This document shows positions 23,225 to 31,862 of a stretch of DNA of 57,567 bases, piece after piece. Every line of letters begins with the position of its first letter. Position 1 is the stretch's first letter. Source of the stretch: Novosphingobium subterraneum (GTDB taxonomy: Bacteria; Pseudomonadota; Alphaproteobacteria; Sphingomonadales; Sphingomonadaceae); NCBI RefSeq assembly GCF_000807925.1, contig NZ_JRVC01000027.1, positions 1-57,567 of the forward strand. The letters run 5' to 3'. The notes below the pieces were generated by a model that was not told the origin of the DNA, did no database searches, and saw nothing but the letters and a program-made list of their open reading frames with translations. The translations under genes and the position numbers were made by a program.

Positions 23225-24433
23225 ATGAAACAGCTTGATCACACAGAACACAAACTGATCGAGGGGATGGATGCCGCCGCCATGCTGGCGCAGGTGGAGG
23301 CATGGTGCACGGTCAATACCGGCACCGGCAACCTTCCGGGGCTCGAAGCGCAGTGGAATCTGCTGGCCGACGCCTTCGCCGCATTGCCCGGAGACATTCG
23401 CAAGGTCGAGCCGGCCCCGGTCACCGCGATGGCCGCCGACGGGCACGAGGTGCAGACAGCAAACGGCGCGCATTTCGTGCTGTCGGTCAGGCCGGAGGCG
23501 CAGCGGCGCTATCTGCTGACCGGCCACATGGACACGGTGTTCCCCCCTGCCCATCCTTTCCAGACCCTGCGCTGGCTCGACGCGGAAACGCTGAATGGCC
23601 CGGGCGTTGCCGACATGAAGGGCGGCATCGCGGTGATCCTCGCTGCGCTCAAGGCATTCGAGCAGAGCCCTGCTGCGGCCGGGGTTGGCTATGAGGTGAT
23701 GATCAATTCGGACGAGGAGACCGGCAGCCTGTCTTCCGCCCCGCTGATCGCGCAGCTGGCACAAGGCAAGGCGGCGGCGCTGACCTACGAACCGTCCGCC
23801 CTGCCAGATGGCACGCTGGCTGGAGAGCGTCCGGGAAGCGGGAACTACAGCGCTGTGATCAAGGGCCGATCGGCCCACGCCGGGCGCAATCCGCAGGACG
23901 GACGCAACGCGGTGATCGCGGCGGCCGACATGGCGCTGAAGCTGAAGGGTCTGGAGCGTCCCGGCCTCTCCATCAACCCTGCCAGGATCGATGGCGGGAG
24001 CGCCAACAACGTCGTGCCCGACCATGCGATCCTGCGCTTCAATGTCCGGCCTCGGCTGCCGGGAGTTGCCGTGGAGTTCACCGAGAGTCTGCGAGAGTTG
24101 GTGCAGAGTCTCGAAGCGTTGCACGAGGTTGCAATCCACCTCCATGGCGGGGTGTCACGGCCACCCAAGCCGCTGACCCAAGAGGCCGAGGCGCTGTTCG
24201 GACTGGTGCGCGAGTGCGGCGAATCTCTTGGCCAGACGATCCGTTGGCAGGCCTCGGGCGGGGTCTGCGACGGTAACAACATTGCCGCCTGCGGCGTGCC
24301 GGTGGTCGATACCATGGGCGTGCGCGGCGGGGCGATCCATTCCGATCAGGAGTACCTGATCGTGCCATCGCTGGCTGAGCGCGCCGCCTTGTCCGCGCTT
24401 GTCCTGCATCGACTGTCCGGGGGACACCAATGA
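23225..24433 (+). CDS. M20-family hydrolase coupled to the arginine succinyltransferase genes
   Basis: 402 aa. It is a zinc metallohydrolase of the M20/carboxypeptidase G2 type: first ligand region LTGHMDTVFPPAHPF, bridging Asp in GPGVADMKGG, catalytic Glu pair in MINSDEETGSLSSAP, dimerisation-domain His in IKGRSAHAGRNPQDGRNAV, and C-terminal His in GGAIHSDQEYLIVP. Its stop overlaps the astA ATG by four bases. The AST pathway normally ends with the M14 enzyme AstE, which removes succinate from N-succinylglutamate. No astE is here, so this M20 enzyme is a candidate replacement; that role is inferred from context. Confidence 0.88.
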   Translation: MKQLDHTEHKLIEGMDAAAMLAQVEAWCTVNTGTGNLPGLEAQWNLLADAFAALPGDIRKVEPAPVTAMAADGHEVQTANGAHFVLSVRPEAQRRYLLTGHMDTVFPPAHPFQTLRWLDAETLNGPGVADMKGGIAVILAALKAFEQSPAAAGVGYEVMINSDEETGSLSSAPLIAQLAQGKAAALTYEPSALPDGTLAGERPGSGNYSAVIKGRSAHAGRNPQDGRNAVIAAADMALKLKGLERPGLSINPARIDGGSANNVVPDHAILRFNVRPRLPGVAVEFTESLRELVQSLEALHEVAIHLHGGVSRPPKPLTQEAEALFGLVRECGESLGQTIRWQASGGVCDGNNIAACGVPVVDTMGVRGGAIHSDQEYLIVPSLAERAALSALVLHRLSGGHQ

Positions 24434-25467
24434 CATTTCGCATCCGCGCCGCGCGCGCGAACGATCTCCAACCGCTCTACGAGATGGCAAAGCTGACCGG
24501 CGGCGGCTTCACCAACCTGCCACCCGACCGCAAGGCCCTGACGGCGAAGCTGGCGCGGGCGTCGGAGGCCTATGGCAATAGCGAGGAGGGCGATCCGAAA
24601 AATCCGAAGGACGAGCTGTTCGTCCTGGTTCTGGAGGATACGACCACCGGCGAAGTGCGCGGCACGGCGCAGATCTTCACCTCGGTGGGGCGCCAATGGC
24701 CGTTCTATTCCTATCGCATGGCCACGCTGACCCAGCACTCGAAGGAGCTGAACCGCACCTTCCGCGCCGAGATGCTCAACCTTGTCACCGACCTTGAAGG
24801 ATCGAGCGAAGTGGGCGGGCTGTTCCTGCATCCTTCCGAACGCGCAGGCGGGCTTGGCATGCTGCTCGCGCGCAGCCGCTATCTGTTCATCGCGATGCAC
24901 CGGAAGCGCTTTGGCGACAAGATTCTGGCGGAGCTGCGCGGGGTGATCGACGAACGCGGCGGATCGCCGTTCTGGGACGGCGTGGCCGGTCGCTTCTTCG
25001 GCATGAGCTTTCAGGAAGCAGACTATTTCAACGCGATCAACGGCAATCAGTTCATTGCCGACCTGATGCCCAAGCACCCGGTCTATATCGCCATGCTGCC
25101 CGAGACCGCGCGCTCTGCCATCGGTCTGCCCCACCCTTCGGGCCGCGCCGCGATGCGGATGCTGGAAGAGGAAGGCTTTGCCTACGAAGGCTACGTCGAC
25201 ATCTTCGATGGCGGCCCGACGATGACCGCGCGGACCGACCGCGTGCGCTCGATCTGCGAGGCGAAAGAGGTGCCGGTGGCGCACATCCGCGCGCCCGAGG
25301 GTAGCGGCAACGTGACCAAGGCTCTGGTGGCGACGGGCAAGCTGGCCGAATACCGCTGCACTTTCGCCGAGATAGCCGAGGCGGACGATGGCCTGACGCT
25401 CGACCCCGTAGCCGCCACCGCTCTCGGCGTAAGCGTGGGTGACATGGTCTGGTTTGTCGGTCGCTAA
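24430..25467 (+). CDS. astA: Arginine N-succinyltransferase
   Basis: 345 aa. It transfers succinyl from succinyl-CoA to the alpha-amino group of arginine, step one of the AST pathway. The start MTFRIRAARANDLQPLYEMA and GGGFTNLPPDRKALTAKL are typical, with EVGGLFLHPSERAGGLGMLL and GDKILAELRGVIDERGGSPF further in. The fold is GNAT-like. It is translationally coupled to the M20 hydrolase (ATGA) and followed 9 bases later by astB. Confidence 0.95.
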   Translation: MTFRIRAARANDLQPLYEMAKLTGGGFTNLPPDRKALTAKLARASEAYGNSEEGDPKNPKDELFVLVLEDTTTGEVRGTAQIFTSVGRQWPFYSYRMATLTQHSKELNRTFRAEMLNLVTDLEGSSEVGGLFLHPSERAGGLGMLLARSRYLFIAMHRKRFGDKILAELRGVIDERGGSPFWDGVAGRFFGMSFQEADYFNAINGNQFIADLMPKHPVYIAMLPETARSAIGLPHPSGRAAMRMLEEEGFAYEGYVDIFDGGPTMTARTDRVRSICEAKEVPVAHIRAPEGSGNVTKALVATGKLAEYRCTFAEIAEADDGLTLDPVAATALGVSVGDMVWFVGR

Positions 25468-25476
25468 GGAAAAGAC

Positions 25477-26742
25477 ATGCCTCTGGTGGAAATCAACTTC
25501 GACGGTCTGGTCGGACCGAGCCACAATTATGCAGGCCTCAGCCTTGGCAACCTGGCCTCGGCCAGCAACGCGGGCGAGGTGTCCTACCCGCGCGCGGCAG
25601 CGCTTCAGGGCTTAAGCAAGATGCGGCACAATCTGGGCCTCGGGCTGGCCCAAGGGCTGTTCACGCCCCTGCCCCGCCCCAACCCGGTACTGCTCCGCGC
25701 GCTCGGGCTTGAAAGCATCGACGAAAGCGATGCGGCGCAGCGGCGGTTGCGGGCGGCGGCGTGGTCTGCGTCATCAATGTGGACGGCCAATGCGGCGACG
25801 GTGAGCCCCGCCCCTGACACCGCGGACGGGCGCTGCCACCTGACTGCGGCGAATCTGGTGACGATGCCCCACCGCTCGCAGGAATGGCCCGATACGGTGC
25901 GCCAGTTGCGCCTCGCCTTTGCCGACAGCACCGCCTTTGCCGTGCACGATGCGGTGCCGCCGTGCTTCGGCGACGAGGGCGCGGCAAACCACATGCGCAT
26001 GTGCGCGAGCCACGATGCGCCGGGGATCGAGATCTTCGTCTACGGGACGACTGGCGGCGCCTTCCCCGCACGCCAGCACGAGCAGGCGAGCCGCGCCGTG
26101 GCACGGCTGCATGGCCTCGATCCCGAGCGCTGCCTGTTCGTGGAACAGGCGAGCGAGGCGATTGCGGCAGGCGCGTTCCACAACGACGTGGTGGCCGTGG
26201 CCAACGAGCGGGTGCTGTTCACGCACGAACAGGCCTTTGCTGACCCCGAAGCCACTTATGCCGCGATCCGCGAGAAGTTGCCCGAGGCCGAGATCGTGGT
26301 GGTGCCGGCCAGCGTGGTGAGCCTTGGCGATGCGATCAGGAGCTACCTGTTCAACGCACAGTTGCTGACGCTTCCAGGGGGCGAGATGGGCCTGGTGATC
26401 CCGCTCGAGGCGTGGGAGACGCCATCGGTGCGCGGCTGGCTGGAAGGGCACGTTGCCTCGAACGGCCCGATCCGCAAGGTGCTTCCAGTGGACGTGCGCC
26501 AGTCGATGGCCAATGGCGGCGGACCTGCATGCCTGCGCCTGCGGGTTGTCGCCGATCCTGCCACTGTCGACCCGCGCTTTTTGCTGGACGAGGCAAAGAT
26601 CGCGCGGATCGAGAGGGTGGTGGAGGCGCACTGGCCCGAGCAGATCGATCCTGCTGATCTGGGGGCGGAATCCCTGGGCCGCGCAGTGGTCAGCGCCCGG
26701 CAGGCACTGCTCGAATTGCTGGAGGTGCAGGAACTGGCCTGA
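25477..26742 (+). CDS. astB: N-succinylarginine dihydrolase
   Basis: 421 aa. It releases two ammonia and CO2 from N2-succinylarginine, giving N2-succinylornithine. It belongs to the amidinotransferase superfamily. Family blocks: NFDGLVGPSHNYAGLSLGN, GDEGAANHMRMC, catalytic His in GAFHNDVVAVANE and the nucleophile Cys in NGGGPACLRLRV near residue 350. It starts 9 bases after astA. astC (transaminase) and astD (semialdehyde dehydrogenase) are not in the window, so the pathway is split in this genome. Confidence 0.95.
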   Translation: MPLVEINFDGLVGPSHNYAGLSLGNLASASNAGEVSYPRAAALQGLSKMRHNLGLGLAQGLFTPLPRPNPVLLRALGLESIDESDAAQRRLRAAAWSASSMWTANAATVSPAPDTADGRCHLTAANLVTMPHRSQEWPDTVRQLRLAFADSTAFAVHDAVPPCFGDEGAANHMRMCASHDAPGIEIFVYGTTGGAFPARQHEQASRAVARLHGLDPERCLFVEQASEAIAAGAFHNDVVAVANERVLFTHEQAFADPEATYAAIREKLPEAEIVVVPASVVSLGDAIRSYLFNAQLLTLPGGEMGLVIPLEAWETPSVRGWLEGHVASNGPIRKVLPVDVRQSMANGGGPACLRLRVVADPATVDPRFLLDEAKIARIERVVEAHWPEQIDPADLGAESLGRAVVSARQALLELLEVQELA

Positions 26743-26869
26743 GCCTTGCGGCGTATCTTCCGAAAGAGCCGCTCCGCAGGTTGTCGCTTCGCTTTACAGT
26801 GAAGATTGGATTAACCAGACTATTGCCAGCGTTTCATGATCTGGCACGATGCTTGCGGAGAGACTCGCC

Positions 26870-26887
26870 GACGAGGGGCGCCTCGTC
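26870..26887 (+). other. Small perfect hairpin in a leader
   Basis: GACGAGG-GGCG-CCTCGTC is a perfect 7-bp stem ending about 20 bases before the ATG at 26908, followed by AAAAGAGGA. It could be an attenuator-like element or the astB terminator; the A-rich tail does not favour a rho-independent terminator on the plus strand. Confidence 0.3.
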
Positions 26888-26907
26888 AAAAGAGGATATT
26901 GCTTCGG

Positions 26908-27153
26908 ATGTTTCGCAAGATCGGTCGCCTGTTTGTCATCAAGACCCGCTTCGAAGCGTTCGCGGTGATCTACGCGCTCGCGCTGGGCGCGGTGGAGCGC
27001 GGGCACGCCTATCTCGGCCAGTATCCGGGCTTTGCCGGCAAGTTGCTGTTCGTCGCAGCCACCGGCGCGGTGTTCATCGCCGGGGCGAAGATCCTCGACT
27101 CCCTGCGGATGGAGCGGCGGCTGCAGGAGCTTGAGGCGAAGGCCGAGGGGTAG
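26908..27153 (+). CDS. Small hypothetical membrane-associated protein
   Basis: 81 aa from ATG 26908, with AGAGGA upstream. The N-terminus MFRKIGRLFVIKTRFEAF is basic. One or two hydrophobic stretches (about 17-30 and 44-60, AGKLLFVAATGAVFIAGAKI) are followed by a charged helix RMERRLQELEAKAEG that could form a coiled coil. Similar short proteins are common in Sphingomonadales. A REP-type inverted repeat starts 9 bases after the stop. Function unknown. Confidence 0.6.
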   Translation: MFRKIGRLFVIKTRFEAFAVIYALALGAVERGHAYLGQYPGFAGKLLFVAATGAVFIAGAKILDSLRMERRLQELEAKAEG

Positions 27154-27161
27154 TGCCAGCG

Positions 27162-27236
27162 TCCTTCGACAAGCTCAGGACGAGCGGGACTTGGGACTAC
27201 CTTTTGAAAGCCGCTCATCCTGAGCTTGTCGAAGGA
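27162..27236. repeat. Inverted dispersed repeat (TCCTTCGAC family), copy A
   Basis: A 26-bp arm at 27162-27187 starting TCCTTCGACAAGCTCAGGAC pairs with 27211-27236, differing at one position, around a 23-base centre. The same arms, in the same order, recur at 54728-54816. It is an intergenic repeat family; its hairpin may end the upstream transcript. Confidence 0.85.
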
Positions 27237-27261
27237 TCGCAGCAAAGCAAGTGGGGCGATT

Positions 27262-27617
27262 CTGTTGCTAGGCTCGCCCCCAGCCCCCGGTTTCCGATTC
27301 TGTTACCCGGTTCGGTCCGAACCGTGCTTTCGCTTTATAACTTCAGGGCGTTAGCCCTTAGAATTATGCGGCGAGAGCAAGTGCTTCGTTGTCGTTGGCA
27401 CTTGTGAGTTTTGAGCCTTGAACGGGTTACTCAGCCCGGGCAAAAACAGCGCTTTTCAACACACGTCGATCCTAGTTCGGCCCCATCAACACCCTTGCGA
27501 CAACAAGGCCCGCATCCCGAAAGACACGGTAGTGATGGTGGAGCCGCCGGGTACCGCCCCCGGGTCCGCTGTGCCTATTGCACGCCGCAGTTTATCACCA
27601 TAGCCGGCCGAAACCGG
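27262..27617 (-). ncRNA. ssrA: Circularly permuted two-piece tmRNA
   Basis: Read on the minus strand. The tag frame (27399-27364) encodes ANDNEALALAA then TAA, the alphaproteobacterial type. The acceptor piece ends CGGCTCC-ACCA at 27536. The coding piece begins GGGGCCG at 27484 and continues AACTAGGATCGACGTG. The two 7-base strands pair perfectly with a G3-U70 wobble, the alanyl-tRNA synthetase identity element. The 3' part therefore precedes the 5' part, with about 51 intervening bases to be removed, as in Caulobacter-type permuted tmRNA. tmRNA with SmpB rescues stalled ribosomes. Outer limits are estimated: start by a TATATG-like -10 at 27624-27629, end before 27262. Confidence 0.92.
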
Positions 27618-27646
27618 CAGGGACCCATATAGGGATGCGGGCGCAA

Positions 27647-27678
27647 ATGAAAAGGGGCGGGATTGCGCCCGCCCCTTT
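27647..27678 (-). terminator. Rho-independent terminator of mscL
   Basis: A perfect 11-bp stem AAAGGGGCGGG/CCCGCCCCTTT (27651-27661 and 27668-27678), loop of six bases, 22 bases after the mscL stop. On the minus strand the 3' arm runs into TTTTC, fitting an intrinsic terminator. Confidence 0.75.
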
Positions 27679-27700
27679 GAAGTTGTTCTGGCAAGGCGCT

Positions 27701-28174
27701 TCAGCCCTTGGCCCTCAGCGCATCGCGGATTTCGGCGAGGAGTTCGACCTCGGTCGGGCCGGCGGGCGCGGCGGGTGCTTCCTCGGCGGGCTTTTCGAAG
27801 GCCTTGTTGATCGCCTTGACCAGCAGGAAGATGATGAAGGCGACGATCACGAAATTTACCGCCTGGGTGATGAAATCACCGTAGCCGATCATCGGCACCC
27901 CGGCGGCCTTCAATTCGGCATAGCTGGACACATCGCCCTTGAAGTCTGCCGGGACCGGGCCGAGGCGCACGAAATAACGGCTGAAATCGACGCCGCCGGT
28001 GATGAAGCCGACGACCGGCATGATCACGCTTTCGGTGAGCGAGGTGACGATCTTGCCGAATGCGCCACCGATGATCACGCCGACCGCCAGATCGAGCACA
28101 TTGCCCCGGGCGATGAATTTCTTGAACTCTGCGAACATGCCGACCACTTCCCCCTTCACGTCCTGATTAACCAT
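27701..28174 (-). CDS. mscL: Large-conductance mechanosensitive channel
   Basis: 157 aa from ATG 28174, behind AAGGGA; starts at 28198 or 28237 would lengthen it beyond usual. MscL pentamers open under membrane tension and release solutes on osmotic downshock. Characteristic: FAEFKKFIARGNVLDLAVGV and IIGGAFGKIVTSLTESVIMP in the first helix, periplasmic loop about 50-85, second helix FVIVAFIIFLLVKAINKAFE, and a C-terminal helical bundle EVELLAEIRDALRAKG. Inner membrane. Divergent from lemA; own terminator. Confidence 0.95.
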   Translation of the reverse strand: MVNQDVKGEVVGMFAEFKKFIARGNVLDLAVGVIIGGAFGKIVTSLTESVIMPVVGFITGGVDFSRYFVRLGPVPADFKGDVSSYAELKAAGVPMIGYGDFITQAVNFVIVAFIIFLLVKAINKAFEKPAEEAPAAPAGPTEVELLAEIRDALRAKG

Positions 28175-28304
28175 GATCCCTTTTCCGTTGGTTGCCATCG
28201 TGCGCGGAACGCCACAAGTGGCAATCGGTTGCAGCATGGGGGATACTTGAACCGTTTCGGCGGACCGCTATCTCTGCTGCATAACTTTAGGGGAACTCAC
28301 GTCG

Positions 28305-28931
28305 ATGGCCGCTACCCGCTTTACGCAGATCGCTTTTGCCACCGTTGCCGCTGCCAGCCTTTCGGCCTGCGGGATCAACTCGGTCCCCGCGGCCGAGGAA
28401 GAAGCCAAGGCGCGCTGGGCGGACGTCGAAAGCTCGTACCAGCGTCGTGCCGACCTGATCCCGAACCTGGTCGCCACGGCCAAGGGCGCGGCGGCTTCGG
28501 AAACCCAGATCCTGACCAACGTGACCAACGCGCGCGCCGCGGCCACGTCGATCAACATCACCACCGACGATCTTTCCAATCCGGAAGAATTCGAGAAATT
28601 CCAGAACGCGCAGAACCAGTTGACCCAGGCGCTGGGCCAGCTGCGCACGGTGGTGGAGAACTATCCGCAGTTGCAGAGCCAGGCGCGCTTTGCCGACCTG
28701 ATGGTGCAGCTTGAAGGCACCGAGAACCGCATCAATGTGAGCCGCACCCGCTACAACGAGGCGGTGCAGGCCTATAACACCACGATCCGCACCTTCCCCG
28801 ACGCGATCGGCGCGAAGCTGATCCATGGGGCCAAGCCGATGGTACCGTTCAAGGCTGCCGCCGGATCGGAAGTGGCGCCAACCGTCAATTTCGACATGAA
28901 CGCTCCGGCGCCTGCAGCGTCGGGCAAGTGA
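28305..28931 (+). CDS. lemA: LemA-family lipoprotein
   Basis: 208 aa from ATG 28305. The signal peptide ends in a lipobox (LSAC, Cys at about 22), so it is probably lipid-anchored. The LemA core has YQRRADLIPNLVATAKGAAA and LGQLRTVVENYPQLQSQARF, then TENRINVSRTRYNEAVQAYN and FPDAIGAKLI. LemA proteins are helical with an exposed cytoplasmic or periplasmic body of uncertain function. It leads a tightly packed set with two TPM-domain genes, an arrangement frequent across bacteria. Confidence 0.9.
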   Translation: MAATRFTQIAFATVAAASLSACGINSVPAAEEEAKARWADVESSYQRRADLIPNLVATAKGAAASETQILTNVTNARAAATSINITTDDLSNPEEFEKFQNAQNQLTQALGQLRTVVENYPQLQSQARFADLMVQLEGTENRINVSRTRYNEAVQAYNTTIRTFPDAIGAKLIHGAKPMVPFKAAAGSEVAPTVNFDMNAPAPAASGK

Positions 28932-28932
28932 C

Positions 28933-29757
28933 GTGACCCGCCAGTTGCGGGCTTTCTGGCAGACTGTTGCGCTGCTGTTCCTGCTGATCGCGGGAGCAGC
29001 ACACGCGGCCATGCCCGCACGGCCTGCGGGACCGGTGCTGGATCAGGCCGGGATCATACCCGATGCCGACGAGGCGGCGCTTGCGCAGAGGCTTTCCGCC
29101 TACAACGCGCAGACCGGGCGGGCGGTGATCGTGGCCACGGTCGCCTCGCTCGACGGGCAGGATATCGAGACATATGCCAATACGCTGTTCCGGACCTGGG
29201 GCGTGGGCGGGAAGGAGACCGACCAAGGCCTTCTGTTCCTGATTGCGCCCAATGACCGCAAGGTGCGGATCGAGGTGGGCTATGGGCTGGAGGAGTTCCT
29301 GCCCGACGTACTCGCTGGCCGGATCATCTCGGGCGCGGTGACGCCGCGCTTCAAGGCGGGCGACTATCCGGGTGGCATAAACGCCGGCATCGACCAGATC
29401 CTGACCCAGCTTAACCGCAGTCCCTCAGATGCCAAAGCTGTGGCGGAAGCAGCCAAGGCCGGTGCGCGCGAGGACGTCTCTGGCGGCGGATCGACCATAG
29501 GCAGCGCGATATTCTGGGTGGTTCTGATCGTGGTGATGATCGCCGTCTTCGGCCGTCGTCGGAAGGGTTATGTGCAGCGGCGCAGCGGAATCGATCCGGG
29601 CATCGTGCTGTGGGGCATCAGCGAAATTGCGCGTGCCGCATCGGATAACCGCCATTCCGGCGGATGGGGCGGCGGCGGCGGGTCCGACTGGGGCGGTGGC
29701 TTCGGTGGCTTTGGCGGCGGCGATTCCGGTGGCGGCGGCGCTTCGGGGGACTGGTGA
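28933..29757 (+). CDS. TPM-domain membrane protein (YgcG/DUF477-like)
   Basis: 274 aa from GTG 28933, one base after the lemA stop. The signal segment FLLIAGAAHAAMPARPAG is followed by the TPM domain: VLDQAGIIPDADEAALAQRL, RAVIVATVASLDGQDIETYA, and RTWGVGGKETDQGLLFLIAP. A single membrane helix lies at about 190-207 (AIFWVVLIVVMIAVF). A Gly/Ser/Trp-rich tail (about 240-274) is typical of this family. TPM domains have been linked to acid phosphatase activity and photosystem repair in plants; the bacterial role is not defined. The stop overlaps the next ATG (TGATG). Confidence 0.88.
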   Translation: MTRQLRAFWQTVALLFLLIAGAAHAAMPARPAGPVLDQAGIIPDADEAALAQRLSAYNAQTGRAVIVATVASLDGQDIETYANTLFRTWGVGGKETDQGLLFLIAPNDRKVRIEVGYGLEEFLPDVLAGRIISGAVTPRFKAGDYPGGINAGIDQILTQLNRSPSDAKAVAEAAKAGAREDVSGGGSTIGSAIFWVVLIVVMIAVFGRRRKGYVQRRSGIDPGIVLWGISEIARAASDNRHSGGWGGGGGSDWGGGFGGFGGGDSGGGGASGDW

Positions 29758-30440
29758 TGAGCAGGCTGGTGCAGATGACCGAGGCGGATCACAAGCTGGT
29801 CTCCGACGCCGTGGCCGCAGCCGAGGCGCAGAGCGCGGGCGAGATCGTGACGATCGTGACGCCGCGATCCGACAGCTATCGCGACGTGGCGCTGATCTGG
29901 AGCGCGCTGGTGGCTTTCGTGGCGCTGGCCGTGGTGGACATGTTTGCCGGGTTCTACCTGCCCGTCGTCGAGCAGGTGCTGGGGTTGTGGGCGTTCGAAT
30001 GGACTCCGCGCGCCGTACTGGGACTGGCGCTGACGGTTATCACGCTGAAGTTCGGGGCCATGTACCTGCTCATGCGGTTCACGCCGCTAGGCCTGTGGCT
30101 GACGCCGCGCCGGGTCCGCAATGCGCGGGTGCGCGAGCGGGCGCTGACGTGTTTCCGGGTCGGGGCAGAAAGCCGGACGACTGGCCACACCGGCGTGCTG
30201 ATCTATCTGAGCCTTGCCGAGCACCGTGCCGAGATCATCGCCGATGCGGCGATCGCCTCGAAGGTTTCGCCCGAGACCTGGGGGCTGGCGATGAACGCCA
30301 TGCTTGACCCGCTGCGGCAGGGACGGATGGCGGAAGGCATGGCAGCGGCGGTGGCCGAGGTGGGCAAGGTTCTGACACAGCATTTCCCGCGCTCTGCCGA
30401 TGACAAAAACGAACTGCCCGACAGGTTGATCGAAGTATGA
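29757..30440 (+). CDS. TPM-domain protein with two membrane helices
   Basis: 227 aa from ATG 29757, overlapping the previous stop. The N-terminal part EADHKLVSDAVAAAEAQSAG and EIVTIVTPRSDSYRDVA begins a TPM-like domain interrupted by hydrophobic helices at about 40-62 and 80-105. The domain resumes with TGHTGVLIYLSLAEHRAEII and ADAAIASKVSPETW. Such inserted-helix TPM proteins accompany LemA/YgcG pairs. It ends overlapping the NUDIX gene (ATGA), so four genes are translationally linked. Confidence 0.82.
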   Translation: MSRLVQMTEADHKLVSDAVAAAEAQSAGEIVTIVTPRSDSYRDVALIWSALVAFVALAVVDMFAGFYLPVVEQVLGLWAFEWTPRAVLGLALTVITLKFGAMYLLMRFTPLGLWLTPRRVRNARVRERALTCFRVGAESRTTGHTGVLIYLSLAEHRAEIIADAAIASKVSPETWGLAMNAMLDPLRQGRMAEGMAAAVAEVGKVLTQHFPRSADDKNELPDRLIEV

Positions 30441-30979
30441 GTCTTGAAGAAGAGTACCGCGACCATCCCGAGCAGGTGCACTGGCAAGGGCGTTTCATCG
30501 TCGCCAAGACGCGCGGACGGTGGGAATATGTCTCGCGCAATCGCAACATCAAGGCGGCGGTAATCCTTGCGATCGAAGACGGGCACGTGCTGCTGGTCGA
30601 GCAGTTCCGCGTGCCTCTCGGGCGCCCGTGCATCGAACTGCCCGCCGGGCTGATCGGTGACGAAGCAGGTGCGGAGAACGAGGACCCGGCCGCTGCGGCG
30701 GCGCGCGAACTGGAGGAAGAGACCGGCTATCGGCCGGGCCGGATCGAATCGCTGGGCGAGTTCCATTCCTCGCCGGGCATGGTGACCGAGGCCTTCACGC
30801 TGTTCCGCGCGCGCGATCTGGAAAAAGTTTCCGAGGGCGGCGGCGTGGAAGGCGAAGGCATTACCGTCCACAGGGTTGCCCTTACGGAAATCGAGCGCTT
30901 CCTCAGCCAGAAGCGCGGCCAAGGCTATGCCATCGACGTGCGGATGTTGCTGCTGCTCGCGCCGGGAATCATGGGCTGA
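30437..30979 (+). CDS. NUDIX hydrolase (ADP-ribose pyrophosphatase type)
   Basis: 180 aa from ATG 30437. The Nudix box is AAAARELEEETGYRPG with the upstream Gly and Glu in ELPAGLIGDEAGAENEDPA; REL-EE-TGY gives the magnesium-binding residues. The following GEFHSSPGMVTEAFTLFRAR is typical of ADP-ribose/GDP-mannose pyrophosphatases. It hydrolyses nucleoside diphosphates linked to another moiety. Coupled by ATGA overlap to the TPM gene. Confidence 0.9.
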   Translation: MSLEEEYRDHPEQVHWQGRFIVAKTRGRWEYVSRNRNIKAAVILAIEDGHVLLVEQFRVPLGRPCIELPAGLIGDEAGAENEDPAAAAARELEEETGYRPGRIESLGEFHSSPGMVTEAFTLFRARDLEKVSEGGGVEGEGITVHRVALTEIERFLSQKRGQGYAIDVRMLLLLAPGIMG

Positions 30980-31061
30980 TCTTGCGCTGACGTTTCCGGG
31001 ACTTGCGCGATCGGTCCCAACTTGCTTGGTTGACGCAAACGGAAAGCAGGAGAGCGGCACG

Positions 31062-31841
31062 ATGGGCAGGGTTCAGGGCAAGAAGGCACTCGTCACCGGG
31101 GCAGCGCAGGGGCTTGGTGCCGCGCATGCGTGGATGCTGGCGCGCGAGGGCGCACGGGTCCTGCTGACCGACATCAACGGCGATGGCGCAGCGGCACAGG
31201 CCGAAGCGATCAACGCCGAACTGGGCGCCGGGACGGCCTTTGCCATGCGCCATGACGTGACCAAGGAAAGCGATTGGGACGCAGCGATTGCGCTGGCGGC
31301 GGAAAAGCTGGGCGGACTTTCGGTGCTGGTCAATAACGCTGGCGTTGGCGTGCGCGGGAATATCGAAACCTGCACGCTGGAGGAATGGCATCGCGGCTTT
31401 GCGATCAATGTCGATTCCGTTTTTCTCGGCTGCCAGAAGGCCCTGCCCCTGCTGCGCGACAACCAGCCTGCCTCGATCGTCAACATCAGCTCGATCGCCG
31501 GCCTGATCGCTTCGGACACCATGCCCGGCTACAACGCCAGCAAGGCGGCGGTGTGGATGCTGACCAAATCGGTTGCGCTCTATTGCGCCAAGCGCGGCTG
31601 GGACGTGCGCTGCAATTCGGTGCATCCCACGTTCGTGGACACGCCGATCCTTGACGGCATCGCGACGAATGCGAACATCGACAAGGACGTGGTCATGGGC
31701 AAGCTCGCCCGCCAGATCCCCTTGGGCCGCGTGGGCGAACCGGACGACATTGCTGCGGGCGTGCTTTACCTCGCCAGCGATGAAAGCCGGTTCATGACCG
31801 GGGCAGAGCTGAAGCTCGACGGCGGGATTTCGGCGATGTGA
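31062..31841 (+). CDS. Short-chain dehydrogenase/reductase
   Basis: 259 aa from ATG 31062, behind AGGAGAG. Cofactor motif TGAAQGLGAAHAW, the acidic end of strand two in LLTDINGDG favouring NAD over NADP, NNAGVGV, and the catalytic Ser-Tyr-Lys in SSIAGLIASDTMPGYNASK. The family resembles 3-beta- or 20-beta-hydroxysteroid and cyclohexanol-type dehydrogenases; the substrate cannot be fixed. It lies 82 bases after the NUDIX gene. Confidence 0.88.
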   Translation: MGRVQGKKALVTGAAQGLGAAHAWMLAREGARVLLTDINGDGAAAQAEAINAELGAGTAFAMRHDVTKESDWDAAIALAAEKLGGLSVLVNNAGVGVRGNIETCTLEEWHRGFAINVDSVFLGCQKALPLLRDNQPASIVNISSIAGLIASDTMPGYNASKAAVWMLTKSVALYCAKRGWDVRCNSVHPTFVDTPILDGIATNANIDKDVVMGKLARQIPLGRVGEPDDIAAGVLYLASDESRFMTGAELKLDGGISAM

Positions 31842-31862
31842 GGCTTGCCGTTCGACGGCCTG

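Noticed and set aside
27578..28714. A 378-codon plus-strand frame crossing the tmRNA, mscL and lemA
   Set aside because: It overlaps three supported features and shows no domain; composition is that of an antisense frame.
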